Shown here piece by piece: positions 46,569 through 57,052 of a stretch of 64,000 bases of DNA. The stretch covers positions 2,368,501 through 2,432,500 of the forward strand of contig JAUFRC010000001.1 of NCBI GenBank assembly GCA_030410095.1, in the 5' to 3' direction. Position 1 is the stretch's first letter, and every line of letters begins with the position of its first letter. The notes below the pieces were generated by a model, which was not told where the DNA came from, did no database searches, and was given only the letters and a program-made list of their open reading frames with translations. Source of the stretch: Paracoccus cavernae (lineage in GTDB: Bacteria; Pseudomonadota; Alphaproteobacteria; Rhodobacterales; Rhodobacteraceae). The position numbers and the translations under genes are program-made.

Positions 46569-47551
46569 TCAATCCGGCGAAACCGCCGCGACCTCGACGC
46601 CATCCGCAATGCCGTCGACGACGCGGGCATCGGGGCCCAAAGCCTCGACGCCCAGCACATCGGCAAGGCCGCGCAGGATCCGCGCCAAGGCCTGCGCATC
46701 CGCGCCCGAAGCCCCGTCCTTGCGCCAGATGATCGCCAGATCACGGGCGGGCGCGGGCGCGGCAAAGGGCACGATGCGCAGCCGTCCGTCGCGGTTTTCA
46801 TCGGCCAGCGCCAGCTTGGGGATCAGCGTCATCCCCATGCCGGCCGCCACCATCCGCATCAAGGTCGCCATCGAGGTCGCCTCGAGGTTCAACTTGCGCC
46901 GCGCCTCGCCGCGACCGCAGACCGCCAGCGCCTGATCGCGCAGGCAATGGCCGTCGGCGAGCAGCAATAGCCGCTCGACCTCGATCGCATCGGGCTGGGC
47001 GGGGCCGGCCAGATAGGTCGTGTCGTCCTCGGCCAGAGCAATCAGGAAAGCGTCGCGCAGGACCGGCTCGGCGCGCAGCCAGGGGCCGCGACCGGCAGGG
47101 CCACGATACCGGCATCCAGCCTGCGCATCTCGATCTCGTCGATGAGCGCATCGGTCGTGGCCTCGTGCAGCTCCAGCGCGGCATCGGGATGGGCGCGGCG
47201 CAAGGCGGGGATCAAGGCGGGAATCAGATAGGGCGCGACGGTCGGGATGATCCCGAGGCGGATCGGCCCCGAAAGCGGCAGGCGCGGCGCACGCGCGGCC
47301 TGATCAAGCCGCCCCGCCGCAGCCATCAGCTCTTGCGCCAAGGGCAAAAGCTGGCGGCCGAGCTGGGTCAGCACCACCCCGCCCGCTCCGGCCGAGCGCA
47401 GGAACAGCTGCCCGCCCAAACGGTCCTCGAGCTGGGCGATCTGGCTCGACAGGCCCGGCTGCGAGACATTCACGCTTTCGGCGGCAAGGCGGAAATTGCC
47501 GAAACGGCTCACGGCAAGGAAGTAGGTGATCTGGCGCAGGGTAAAGCTCAT
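46569..47551 (-). CDS. oxyR: Peroxide-sensing LysR-type regulator OxyR
   Basis: About 327 residues. N-terminal LysR helix-turn-helix (LRQITYFLAVSRFGNFRLAAESVNVSQPGLSSQIAQLEDRLG) and a C-terminal effector domain with the redox cysteine pair in LLLADGHCLRDQALAVCG, matching the E. coli OxyR GHCLRDQ...C signature, then NLEATSMATLMRMVAAGMGMTLIPKLAL. The frame breaks near 47090 (one C short; PVAAPWLRAEPVLRDAFLIALAEDD restored). Divergent from katA, its classical target, across a 104-bp gap. Confidence 0.94.
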
Positions 47552-47655
47552 AACATCTACTTATCACCCCATGAATAAATAACAACTTTTCATTTGGAAA
47601 ATTAAGGGCCAGTCTTGCTGCACAGCTTCCAGGAATTTCCCAGAAGGATCCGAAT

Positions 47656-49163
47656 ATGACTGACCGGCCGAAACTGACTACCACCGCAGGCGCCCCTGGC
47701 CGAACAATCAGGACAGCGTCACCGTCGGCCCGCGCGGCCCCGTCCTGCTGCAGGACTACCAGCTGCTTGAAAAGCTCGCCCACCAGAACCGCGAGCGCAT
47801 CCCCGAGCGCACCGTCCACGCCAAAGGCTGGGGCGCGCATGGCTCGCTCAAGATCACGGGCGATCTGTCGAAATACACCAAGGCCGCCGCTTTGCAGCAA
47901 GGTGCCGAGACCCCGATGCTGGCGCGCTTCTCGACCGTTGCGGGCGAAATGGGTGCGGCGGACCATGAACGCGACGTGCGCGGCTTCGCGCTGAAATTCT
48001 ACACTTCCGAGGGCAACTGGGACCTCGTGGGCAACAACACGCCGGTGTTCTTCGTCCGCGACCCGCTGAAATTCCCCGATTTCATCCATACGCAAAAGCG
48101 CCACCCGCGCACGCATATGCGCTCGACCACCGCGATGTGGGATTTCTGGTCGCTCTCGCCCGAGTCGCTGCATCAGGTCACGATCCTGATGTCCGACCGC
48201 GGCCTGCCGATCGATCCGATGCATATGAACGGCTACGGCAGCCACACCTATAGCTTCTGGAACGATGCCGGCGAGCGCTATTGGGTCAAGTTCCACTTCA
48301 AGACCCAGCAGGGCCATGCCCATTACACCAATGCCGAGGGTGATCAGGTCATCGCCCGCACCCGCGAGGGCTTCCAGGAAGCCCTGTTCGGCGCGATCGA
48401 GGAAGGCCGCTTCCCGCGCTGGACGGTTCAGGTCCAGATCATGCCCGAGATGGACGCCGAAAAGACGCCCTACAACCCGTTCGATCTGACCAAGGTCTGG
48501 CCGCATGCCGATTATCCGCCGATCGAGGTCGGCTATTTCGAGCTGAACCGGAACCCCGACAACTACTTTGCCGAGATCGAGACGGCCGCCTTTTCGCCCT
48601 CGAACATCGTGCCGGGGATCTCTTATTCGCCCGACCGCATGCTGCAGGCGCGCCTCTTCAGCTATGCCGATGCGCATCGCCACCGTCTGGGCACGCATTA
48701 CGAGCAGATCCCCGTCAACCAGCCGAAATGCCCCGTGCACCACTATCACCGCGACGGGCAGATGAACGTCATGGGCGGCCTGCAATCGGGCAATCCCGAT
48801 GCCTATTACGAGCCGAACTCCTTCGGCGGGCCGCTGGCCGATGCGGGTGCGCAAGAGCCGCCGCTCAAGGTCTCGGGCGATGTGTCGCGCTATGACCACC
48901 GCAACGGCTATGACGATTACACGCAGGTGCGCGAGCTCTTCACCCGCGTTCTCGAGGATGACGAGAAAGAGCGCATGTTCGGCAATATCGCAGGCATGTG
49001 GGAAACCGTGCCCGAAGTCATCTGCGAGCGCGCGATCTCGGAATTCACCAAGGTTCACCCCGATTACGGCTCGGGCGTGCGCCGCGCCTGGGACAAGATC
49101 AAGGCCGAGGGGCGCTACAAGCCCACGATCGTGATCCCCGACCCCGATCCGGCCATCGTCTGA
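47656..49163 (+). CDS. katA: Monofunctional heme catalase
   Basis: About 502 residues, a small-subunit catalase. Catalytic His region [16 protein letters not shown], Asn in [27 protein letters not shown], and the heme-ligand Tyr motif [41 protein letters not shown] and VTREQ-like C-terminal helices follow. The frame breaks once near 47690, in the N-terminal arm: one C short of GCCCCCTGG; the repair gives [21 protein letters not shown]. Divergent from oxyR; followed by a strong terminator. Confidence 0.96.
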
Positions 49164-49204
49164 TCGCGCCCTCGGCGGCTTGGGCCGCATGATCCGAAAT
49201 CACA

Positions 49205-49239
49205 CCCCGTCCGGAAATCTTCCGGGCGGGGTTTTGTTT
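49205..49239 (+). terminator. Terminator of katA
   Basis: 10-bp stem CCCCGTCCGG / CCGGGCGGGG (one T-G pair), 7-nt loop, then TTTTGTTT; 42 nt after the stop. Textbook form. Confidence 0.9.
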
Positions 49240-49296
49240 CGCCCCGCGCTGTGCTGATCTGGTGCAAATCTTTGCCGGATAGGGAAAGTTCTGATC

Positions 49297-50822
49297 GTGA
49301 CCTCGGATCTCTTCATCATCGGCGGCGGCATCAACGGCTGCGGCATTGCCCGCGACGCGGTCGGACGCGGCCTGTCCGTGACCCTTGCCGAACAGGGCGA
49401 TCTGGCGCAGGCGACCTCGTCGAAATCGACCAAGCTGTTTCATGGCGGGCTGCGTTACCTCGAATTTCTGGAAATCCGGCTGGTGCGCAGATCCTTGCAG
49501 GAGCGCGAGGTCCTGTTGCGCGCCATGCCCCATATCGCGCGGCCGATGCGCTTCGTGCTGCCGCTCGATCCGGCGATGCGCTTTGATTCCGACACGCCGG
49601 TCTCGCGGATGCTGTCGCGGCTGATGCCTTGGGAAAAGGGCCGCCGCCCCGCCTTGCTGATCCGCGCGGGGCTGTTTCTTTACGACCATCTCGGCGGGCG
49701 CAAGATCCTGCCCGGCACCCGCGCGCTCGATCTGACCCGCGCCCCCGAGGGCGAGCCGTTGCAGAACCGTTTGACGCGCGCCTATGAATACAGCGATGTC
49801 TGGGTCGACGATGCGCGGCTGGTGGCGCTGAACGCACGCGATGCGGCCGAGCGTGGCGCGGTGATCATGACCCGCGCGCCCGTGACCGAGGCACGGCGGG
49901 AAGGAAATCTATGGCGCGTGACGCTGGCCGATGGTTCGGTCCATCACGCCCGCGCGCTGGTCAATGCGGCGGGGCCTTGGGTCGGACATCTGATCCATGA
50001 CGTGATCCATCTGGATACCAAACAATCGGTGCGGCTGGTGCGCGGCAGCCATATCGTCGTGCCCAAGCTCTACGACCACAACAAGGCCTATTTCTTTCAG
50101 GGACCCGACGGGCGGATCATCTTCGCGATCCCCTACCAGCGCGATTTCACGGTGCTGGGCACCACCGATATCGACCATCAGGAAGCGCCCGACAATCCGG
50201 TCTGCACCCCGAGGAAGAAGAGTACCTCTGTACCTTCGCCAGCCGCTATTTCGCGAAGCCTGTAACGCGCGAGCAGATCGTCTGGACCTATTCCGGCGTG
50301 CGCCCGCTTTACGACGACGGCGCGAAATCGGCGACGGCGGCGACACGGGACTATGTGCTCTCGCTCGACGACAAGGGCGCGCCCTGCCTCAATATCTTCG
50401 GCGGCAAGATCACGACCTATCGCCGTCTGGCCGAACACGCGCTGGAAAAGCTCGCGCCCTTCTTTCCCGATGCGCGCGCGGCATGGACGGCAGGCGTGCC
50501 GCTGCCGGGCGGGGACTTTCCGGTGGACGGGGTCGAGGCCCAGATCAAGGCGCTACGCAAACTCGGCGTTGCAACCGATCGGGCACTGCGTCTCGTCCGC
50601 GCCTATGGAACCGATGCCGCCCATATCATCGCGCGACCGCAGGGCCGCGAATTCGGCGCGGGCCTGACCGAGGCCGAGCTGGAATGGATGATCGAACACG
50701 AATTCGCCCGCTCGAGCGAGGACGTGCTCTGGCGTCGCTCGAAACTGGGACTGAAGCTCTCGGCCGCCGAGGCAGAGGCCGTGGATCTGTGGATGCGCGA
50801 CCGGATGGGCGGAGCCATCTGA
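49297..50822 (+). CDS. glpD: Glycerol-3-phosphate dehydrogenase (FAD)
   Basis: About 508 residues. Membrane-associated enzyme oxidising glycerol 3-phosphate to DHAP with transfer to quinone. FAD motif FIIGGGINGCGIARDAVGRG, SSKSTKLFHGGLRYLE, TRAYEYSDVWVDDARLV, AAGPWVGHL, VRGSHIVVPKLYDHNKAYFFQGPDGRIIFAIPY, and TWTYSGVRPL-type IVWTYSGVRPLYDD; C-terminal EFARSSEDVLWRRSKLGL. The frame breaks at about 50209 (one C short; VCTPEEEEYLCTFASRYF restored). GTG start at 49297. Convergent with the ABC transporter unit. Confidence 0.95.
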
Positions 50823-50832
50823 TCGCGCCTGC

Positions 50833-51737
50833 TCAGAAGGGTTTGGCCAGCGAGGCGACCGAGTTGCGCTTCATCCGCAGCTTGTTCGACGAGATGATCC
50901 CGAGGATGATGATCGTCACCAGATAAGGCATCGCCGCCAAAAGCTGCGAGGGCAGATGGACGCCCTTGGCCTGTGCGGCAAGCTCTGCCAAGGACAGCGC
51001 CCCGAACAGGATCGCGCCCGCGAAAACGCGACCCGTGACCCAAGTGCCGAAGACGACCAGCGCCAGCGCGATCCAGCCGCGACCGGCGATCATGCCGTCG
51101 GCCCACATCGGCGTATAGACCGTCGCGGCATAGGCCCCGCGAAACCCGCCATCGCGCCGCCAAAGGCAATCGCGCCATAGCGGATCGCGATCACCGGATA
51201 ACCGATGGCGCGCGCGGCATGGGGGTTCTCGCCCACCGCGCGAATGACCAGACCCAGCCGCGAATGGCGCAGAACCAGCGCAATCGCGAGGGTCGCCGCC
51301 AGCGTAAGCCAGACCACGATATCCTGGGTGAACAACCCGCCGACCATCGGCAGATCGGACAGGAAAGGCAGGCGGATCTTGTCGATGCCGGTGGTGATCA
51401 GGCTTTCGTAGGGCTTGCCGATCAGCGCGGCCAATCCCTGCCCGAAGATCCCGATCGCAAGCCCCGTCGCGACCTGATCGGCGCGAAACTCCAGCGCGAG
51501 CACGCCGAAGACCAGCGCAATCGCCACTCCGGCAAAGCCAGCGCCGACAAAAGCCAGACCGTGCGATGCGCCGTGGTAGACGATGATGAAGGACACCACC
51601 GCCGCCAGCGACATGATCCCCTCGATCCCGAGGTTCATGACGCCCGATTTCTCGACCACCAGCTCTCCCAAAGCGGCGAGCAGGAAGGGTGTGGCGGCGG
51701 CCAGCATCCCCGTCAGGATGAATTCGATGCCGCTCAT
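50833..51737 (-). CDS. BMP-type (nucleoside-class) ABC importer, permease 2
   Basis: About 301 residues; integral membrane permease of the COG1079 type with about eight hydrophobic segments. GELVVEKSGVMNLGIEGIMSLAAVVSF is the family signature; RHSRLGLVIRAVGENPHAARAIGYPVIAIRY is the ATPase-coupling loop. One G is missing near 51140 (GFAGAYAATVYTPMWADGM restored). Its start overlaps the stop of permease 1. Pairs with the 51734 permease. Confidence 0.92.
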
Positions 51738-52813
51738 GCCTTGGCCCCTTTCGCGCGTTTGCGCCAGACGACGCGGTAGCGGATCCAGGTCAGCGCCGCG
51801 AGATAGGCGATGAGCACCAACCCCTGGAACACCCGCACCGAGGCCACCGGCAACTCGGCCGAGACCATGGCGTTATCGCCGCCGATATAAATCACCGCGA
51901 GCAGGAAGGCCGAGAACACCATGCCAAGCGGATGAAGCGCGCCCAGATAGGCCACGATGATCGCGGCAAAGCCGTAACCCGTCGAGATCGAGCGTTGCAG
52001 CTGCCCGACCGGCCCCGCGACTTCGGCCGCGCCCGCCAGACCGGCAGCCAGACCACCCACGACAAGCGAGATCCAGACCGCGCGGCTCTCGCGGAAACCG
52101 GCATAGCCCGCCGCATCGGGGGCCAGCCCGCCGACCATCAGCTGATAACCCGAGAAGCTGCGTTTGACATAGACCCAAGCCAGCAGCGTCGCGGCAATCG
52201 CGAAGAGGAACGAGACATTGACCCGCGTGCCCGAAATCAGCGTCGGCAGCATCGCCTCGTATTGGAACATCACGCTTTGCGGGAAATTGAAGCCCATCGG
52301 GTCCTTCCACGGCCCGAGCAGCAGATAGTTCAAAAGCTGCACCGCAACGAAACCGAGCATCAGCGTGACAAGGATTTCATTGGCATTGGTGCGCACGCGC
52401 CAGAAGGCCGCAAGCCCCGCCCATAGCCCGCCGCCGACAGCGCCCATGACCATCATCGCAGGCCAGAGCCAGATCGAGGTGCTCTCGGGGAAGTAGACCG
52501 GCAAGGCCGAGGCGAAAATCGCGCCCAGAATGAACTGCCCCTCTGCCCCGATGTTGAAGATCTGTGCGCGAAACCCGATGGCCAGACCCTGCGCGATCAA
52601 AAGCAGCGGGCCCATCTTCAGCAGGACCTCGGAAATCGCCGAGCGCGAGGTGAAGGGCTCGACCAGCAGCGCGTAAAGCGCCGCGCCTACGGGTTTGCCG
52701 GTCAGCGCGAAAAGCCCCGCACTGGCGATGGCGGCCAAAGCCACCGCGATCACCGGCACCAAAAGCATCAGCGCCGTCGAAGGGCGCTCTCGCCGGATCA
52801 GTTCAAGCCACAT
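51734..52813 (-). CDS. BMP-type (nucleoside-class) ABC importer, permease 1
   Basis: A 359-residue permease of the COG4603 type. MWLELIRRERPSTALMLLVPVIAVALAA at the N-terminus, GFRAQIFNIGAEGQFILGAIFAS (signature), RTNANEILVTLMLGFVAVQLLNYLL and GGLAPDAAGYAGFRESRAVWISLVVGG (coupling). The frame is intact. ATG 52813 overlaps the end of the ATPase gene by 11 nt. Confidence 0.94.
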   Translation of the reverse strand: MWLELIRRERPSTALMLLVPVIAVALAAIASAGLFALTGKPVGAALYALLVEPFTSRSAISEVLLKMGPLLLIAQGLAIGFRAQIFNIGAEGQFILGAIFASALPVYFPESTSIWLWPAMMVMGAVGGGLWAGLAAFWRVRTNANEILVTLMLGFVAVQLLNYLLLGPWKDPMGFNFPQSVMFQYEAMLPTLISGTRVNVSFLFAIAATLLAWVYVKRSFSGYQLMVGGLAPDAAGYAGFRESRAVWISLVVGGLAAGLAGAAEVAGPVGQLQRSISTGYGFAAIIVAYLGALHPLGMVFSAFLLAVIYIGGDNAMVSAELPVASVRVFQGLVLIAYLAALTWIRYRVVWRKRAKGAKA

Positions 52814-54323
52814 TCTCTGCCTCTTTGGACGCGCGGCCCAGCATATATTCACCGATTTCGGCCGAGTTGGTGCGCGCCGTCTCCAGCGAGGGCGACAGCT
52901 CGCCGTGATAAAGCACCTGAAGGCGGTCGCAGATCTCGAACAGCTCGGACAGCTCGTCCGAGAGGATCAGGATCGCGGTCCCCGCATCGCGAAGCGCGAC
53001 CAGACGGCGGCGGATCTCCAGCGCGGCACCGATATCGACGCCCCAGGTCGGCTGCGAGCAGACCAGAAGCTTCGGCCCCAAAAGGATCTCGCGCGCCATG
53101 ATGAATTTCTGCAGGTTCCCGCCCGACAGATTGGCGGCCTCGACATCGGGACCGGCGGTGCGGACATCGAAATCCGCGATGCAGCGGCGGGTATAGTCGC
53201 GCTCTCGGGCGCGGTTGATCAGCCCGCCGCGGACCATGCCGCGCGAATGGGCGGTCAGCAGCGTATTGTCGGCCAAGGACATGTCGGACACGGCACCACG
53301 GCCCAGACGTTCCTCGGGGACGAAGGCAAAGCCCAAGGCCCGCCGCGCCGCCGCGCCGAGATGGCCGACTGGCCGGCCCATCATGCGGACCTTGTCGCGG
53401 GCCGTGCCCGAAAGGCGGGTCTCGCCGGAAATCAGCCGCACCAGTTCTTTCTGGCCGTTGCCGGAAATGCCCGCGATGCCGAGGATTTCGCCCGCACGCA
53501 GGTTCAGGCCGACGCCTTTCAGCGTCACGCCGTAAGGATCGTCGGGCGCATGGTCGAGCGCGTCGATGACCAGACGTTCCTCGCCCAGATCATGCGGCGC
53601 GCCGGGCGTCGCCGCAATCATGTCGCGCCCGATCATCATCCGCGCGAGATCGGCCGAACTTGCCGTGCGCGGGTCGATCCCGCCCACAACCTGTCCGGCA
53701 CGCAGCACCGTCGCCGCATCGCAGATCGCGCGGATCTCGTCGAGTTTATGCGAGATGAAAAGGATCGAGACCCCCTCGTCGCGCAGCAGTTTCAGCGTCT
53801 CGAACAAGCGCAGCACGCTTTGCGGCGGCAGGACCGAGGTCGGCTCGTCGAGGATCAAAAGCTTGGGATTGAGCATCAGGCAACGGATGATCTCGACGCG
53901 CTGGCGCTCGCCCATCGACAGCGAGTGGACCAATGCGAGAGGATCGACCTCGAGCCCGAAGCGCGCGCCGAATTCACGGATGCGGCGCGCGAGGTCGCTG
54001 CGCTTGCCGGGGACGACAAGCGCAATGTTTTCAACGACATTCAGCGTCTCGAACAGCGAGAAATGCTGGAATACCATGCCGATTCCAAGGCGGCGTGCCG
54101 CGGCGGGGCTGTCGATGCGGACCTCTTGGCCCTGCCATTCGATCCGCCCCGCATCGGGTTGCTCGACCCCGTAGATCAGCTTCATCAGCGTCGATTTTCC
54201 CGCGCCGTTTTCGCCCAGCACGGCATGGATCGACGCCTCGCCGACCGTCAGGTCGATGGCTTTGTTGGCGGCGACCGTCCCGTAACTTTTCGAGACGCCG
54301 TGCAGGCGAAGCAGCGTGGTCAT
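52803..54323 (-). CDS. BMP-type (nucleoside-class) ABC importer, double ATPase
   Basis: A 506-residue protein with two fused ABC domains. First: Walker A LGENGAGKSTLMKLIYG, signature LSMGERQRVEIIRCL, Walker B LLILDEPTSVL. Second: degenerate Walker A (GISGNGQKELVRLISG), signature LSGGNLQKFIMAREI, Walker B LLVCSQPTWGVDIG; this asymmetry is normal in the RbsA/nucleoside class. The frame is intact. It lies between the binding protein and the permeases. Confidence 0.94.
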   Translation of the reverse strand: MTTLLRLHGVSKSYGTVAANKAIDLTVGEASIHAVLGENGAGKSTLMKLIYGVEQPDAGRIEWQGQEVRIDSPAAARRLGIGMVFQHFSLFETLNVVENIALVVPGKRSDLARRIREFGARFGLEVDPLALVHSLSMGERQRVEIIRCLMLNPKLLILDEPTSVLPPQSVLRLFETLKLLRDEGVSILFISHKLDEIRAICDAATVLRAGQVVGGIDPRTASSADLARMMIGRDMIAATPGAPHDLGEERLVIDALDHAPDDPYGVTLKGVGLNLRAGEILGIAGISGNGQKELVRLISGETRLSGTARDKVRMMGRPVGHLGAAARRALGFAFVPEERLGRGAVSDMSLADNTLLTAHSRGMVRGGLINRARERDYTRRCIADFDVRTAGPDVEAANLSGGNLQKFIMAREILLGPKLLVCSQPTWGVDIGAALEIRRRLVALRDAGTAILILSDELSELFEICDRLQVLYHGELSPSLETARTNSAEIGEYMLGRASKEAENVA

Positions 54324-54329
54324 GGCGGA

Positions 54330-55419
54330 TTACTTCGGCAGCGGCGTGACGATGCCCTGAACCTGCCAATCCATCGACCAGATCTGCTCGTCGGTCAGAT
54401 TGGTGCCGGCGGCGGCCAGCTCGGTGCCGTCATCCTTGACCACCGGACCCGCGAAAGGCGCGAGGCTGCCGTCGGCCATCGCGGCTTCGGCGGCCTTGAT
54501 CTTGTCCATGGCCTCGGCCGGAATGTCCTTGCTCCAATCCGAGCATTTGATGACGCCGTCCTTGATGCCCAGCCAATGCGAAGCGCCGGTAAAGGTGCCT
54601 GCGATATGGGCCTCGATCTCGGATTTGAAATAGGGGTCCAGTCGGTGCCGACATTGCCCAGATACTTCGTCGGCGCGTAGCTGACCATCGTCGAGTTCAG
54701 GTTGCAGCTATAGACGCCTTCCTTTTCGCACAAAGCGACGACCGAAGGGTGTCCTGCGCATTCGAGAAGATCACGTCGCAGCCCTGCGAGATCAGCGCTT
54801 TCGCGCTGTCTTGTTCCTTGGCCGGATCGAACCACGAGTTCACCCAGATCACCGAAACCTCGATCGAGGGATCGACCGCGCGCGCACCCAGCGCGAAGGC
54901 GCTGTTCGAGGCGAGCAATTCGGGGATCGGGAAAGCGCCGACGACGCCCAGTTTCTTCGATTTCGTGACAGCCGCCGCAGCCATACCCATGAGGTAGGTG
55001 CCCTCATAGTTGCGCGCCGTGAAGTTCGAGAAATTCGGCATGGTCTTGAAGCCCGAGGCATGCAGGACCGAAACATCGGGGTGACGGCGGGCAAGCTGCA
55101 TCGCCCCGTTCATATAGCCGAACGAACCCGCGATGACGACTTTGTTGCCGTCCGCGACCGCCTTTTCCATGATGCGGTCGGCATCGGGGCCTTCGTTGAT
55201 CTTGTCGACCATCGTGATCTTCATGATCCCGCCCAGCTCGGTATTGAGCTCTTCGAGCGAGGCCGCCAGCGAGCGCGACCAGCCGACATCGGCGATGGGC
55301 GAAGGCGTGATCAGCGCGACATTGAGCGGCTCGGCTGCGCTTGCGCGGCTTAGCCCCAGACCAGCCAATGCCGCTACGGCAGAAGCTGCGCCCAGAAAAT
55401 CGCGGCGGTTCAGGTTCAT
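54330..55419 (-). CDS. BMP-family ABC importer substrate-binding protein
   Basis: About 363 residues. Twin-arginine type signal (MNLNRRDFLGAASAVAALAGLGLSRASA), then a PnrA/BMP purine-nucleoside-binding fold: LNVALITPSPIADVGWSRSLAASLEEL, VVIAGSFGYMNGAMQLARRHPDVSVLHASG, NYEGTYLMGMAAAAVTKSKKLGVVGAFPIPELLASNSAFALGA, VNSWFDPAKEQDSAKALISQGCDVIFSNAQDTPSVV. Breaks near 54746 and 54641 (one C each; VGTDWTPYFKSEIEAHIAG restored). Relatives bind purine nucleosides or related bases. It follows the GST-like gene by 131 nt. Confidence 0.92.
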
Positions 55420-55550
55420 TTCGGTCTCTCCTGTCGGACCCGTCCTCGGCTTTCGGCTGGGGAAGCGGGTGGTTTTGTATGGGGTCGCAGTTTCCTTGCG
55501 GGATGTCCGGTCCGGCGGTTTGCGGGGCCGGACATCACTTCAGGAGCGTG

Positions 55551-56212
55551 TCATGTCGCGCCGTGGTGGCTGGGCTCCGGCTCGGCATGCAGGTCGTGCA
55601 GACGGTGGATGCCGGGCATTTCGACAAAGCCCGGCAGCGCGCGCACGGCCCGCATCCACAACCGGATCGCGGGGTAAGCGTCGATCAGAACTCCGCCGTC
55701 CCCGCGAGGGCGACATGCGGGAAGCAGGCGATATCGGCGATGCTCGGCTTGTCGCCCAGCAAGAAGGCGTGGCCGGCAAGGCGTGCCTCGTAAAGCGCGG
55801 CCTCAAGTTCGCGCAGGCAGATGATGCCCGCAGCGCGCGCCGCCTCGATATCGAGGGGCACGTTGAGCATGTCGTGCAGACGCGCCTTCCCGAGGCTCTC
55901 GGAAAGCCGCGCGGCAAAGGCCAGCCAGTTTTGCAGACGCGCCGCGCCGGCCGCAGTCTCGTCGCCCAGCCAATCCCCGCCCGCGCGTTTCGCGAGATAG
56001 ACGAGGATCGCGGCGGAATCGGTCAGGGTCAGCGCGTCATCGACCAGAACCGGCAAGGTTCCGGCGGGGTTGATTGCAAGGAACGCAGGCTGGCGATGCG
56101 CATCGCCCGGATAGATATCCAGCGCTTGCGATTGCAGTTTCTGCCCGCTCAGCGCCGCCATCAGGTGGGCTTTGTAGCAGTTCGGGCTCAGGACGTAGTC
56201 ATAAAGGATCAT
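55551..56212 (-). CDS. Glutathione S-transferase-like protein, possible oxygenase partner
   Basis: About 220 residues. N-terminal thioredoxin fold (MILYDYVLSPNCYKAHLMAALSG, NPAGTLPVLVDD with the cis-Pro, LTDSAAILVYLAKRAG) and C-terminal helical domain (LEAALYEARLAGHAFLLGDKPSIADIACFPHVALAG). One G is missing near 55698; the repair extends the protein through DGGVLIDAYPAIRLWMRAVRALPGF to TGA at 55551. The start overlaps the oxygenase stop by 4 nt. In methylxanthine degradation the GST-like NdmE is a structural partner of a Rieske-less oxygenase; the same pairing here suggests that role (inference). Confidence 0.87.
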
Positions 56213-57052
56213 GCCGCCACCAATTGCGCGCCATAGGTAAAGCCGCGTTTCTTGAGCCAGCGCCGATAGGCGATCGAGGTCATGTCGGCGCGGGTCGGAA
56301 TTTCGAGGCCGGGGTCCAGCGGCAGTTTGCGCGGCAGCTGGTTTTCCAGAATCGAGCGGTCCTGCAGGAAGATCATCTGCTGGAACTGGATCATATCCGC
56401 CATCGAGGATTCATCGTCGAACAAAGCCATCCACGGCCATGCGTCGCACAGCTCTTCGGTCAGCGGCTGGACGAAAATCCCGATCACATCCATCTCGGAA
56501 GGACGCGGCGGGCAGGTCTTGTAAAGCACCGCGCAGGTCGGCGCGGGCACACGGTATTGGTAATCGGTATCGATCCCGCCCTCGGCCGATTTCGCGGCCT
56601 GCGGCTGGTAGAAGCTGATCTTGGTCGCCCAGACCTCGTCGACATCCTCGCGGATCTCGACCTGATAGCGATAGACCTCGGTATGGGGCTCGGCCCCAAA
56701 ATATCGGTATGGACGAAGGGGAAATGCGCAATATCAAGGAAATTCTCGACCGCGCGCAGCGGCGAGCACTTCACCCGAACCGAGCCGACATCGACCAGAC
56801 GACGGCCTTCCTGAACCGCCTCGGAATCGCGAACAGCTCGCCCGGCGTGCCGAGGCAGGCCCAGACATGGCCGTAGGCGATCTTGACCGCCAAAGCCGTG
56901 CCGTCGGTCTTTTCGACGGCCGAACCGTTGGGGCCAAGAAAAACGCGGATGTCCTCGCCCAGAAGCATCGTCAGACGCTCCTGGCCCTTCTCGACCATGG
57001 CGGCGATCGCGACCGGATACCATTCGTTGCGGATGACGGGATCGGTGATCAT
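56209..57052 (-). CDS. Rieske-type oxygenase catalytic subunit lacking the Rieske cluster (NdmC-like)
   Basis: About 281 residues. The catalytic domain keeps the mononuclear-iron motif ENFLDIAHFPFVHTDILG (D107, H110, H115) and the closing FLQDRSILENQLP and SIAYRRWLKKRGF typical of NdmA/VanA-like oxygenases. The N-terminal region still begins like a Rieske domain (IRNEWYPVAIAAMVEKGQERLTMLLGEDIRVFLG) but goes straight from NGSAVEKTDG to AYGHVWACLG: the CxH...CxxH cluster segment is absent. Breaks near 56817 and 56697 are one-base losses and do not explain this. Overlaps the Rieske gene (57049-57052) and the GST-like gene. Substrate inferred only: a purine-like N-methyl compound. Confidence 0.85.

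Noticed and set aside
52695..54680. A 661-codon open frame on the plus strand
   Set aside because: It is antisense to the intact double ABC ATPase; its composition is typical of a GC shadow.
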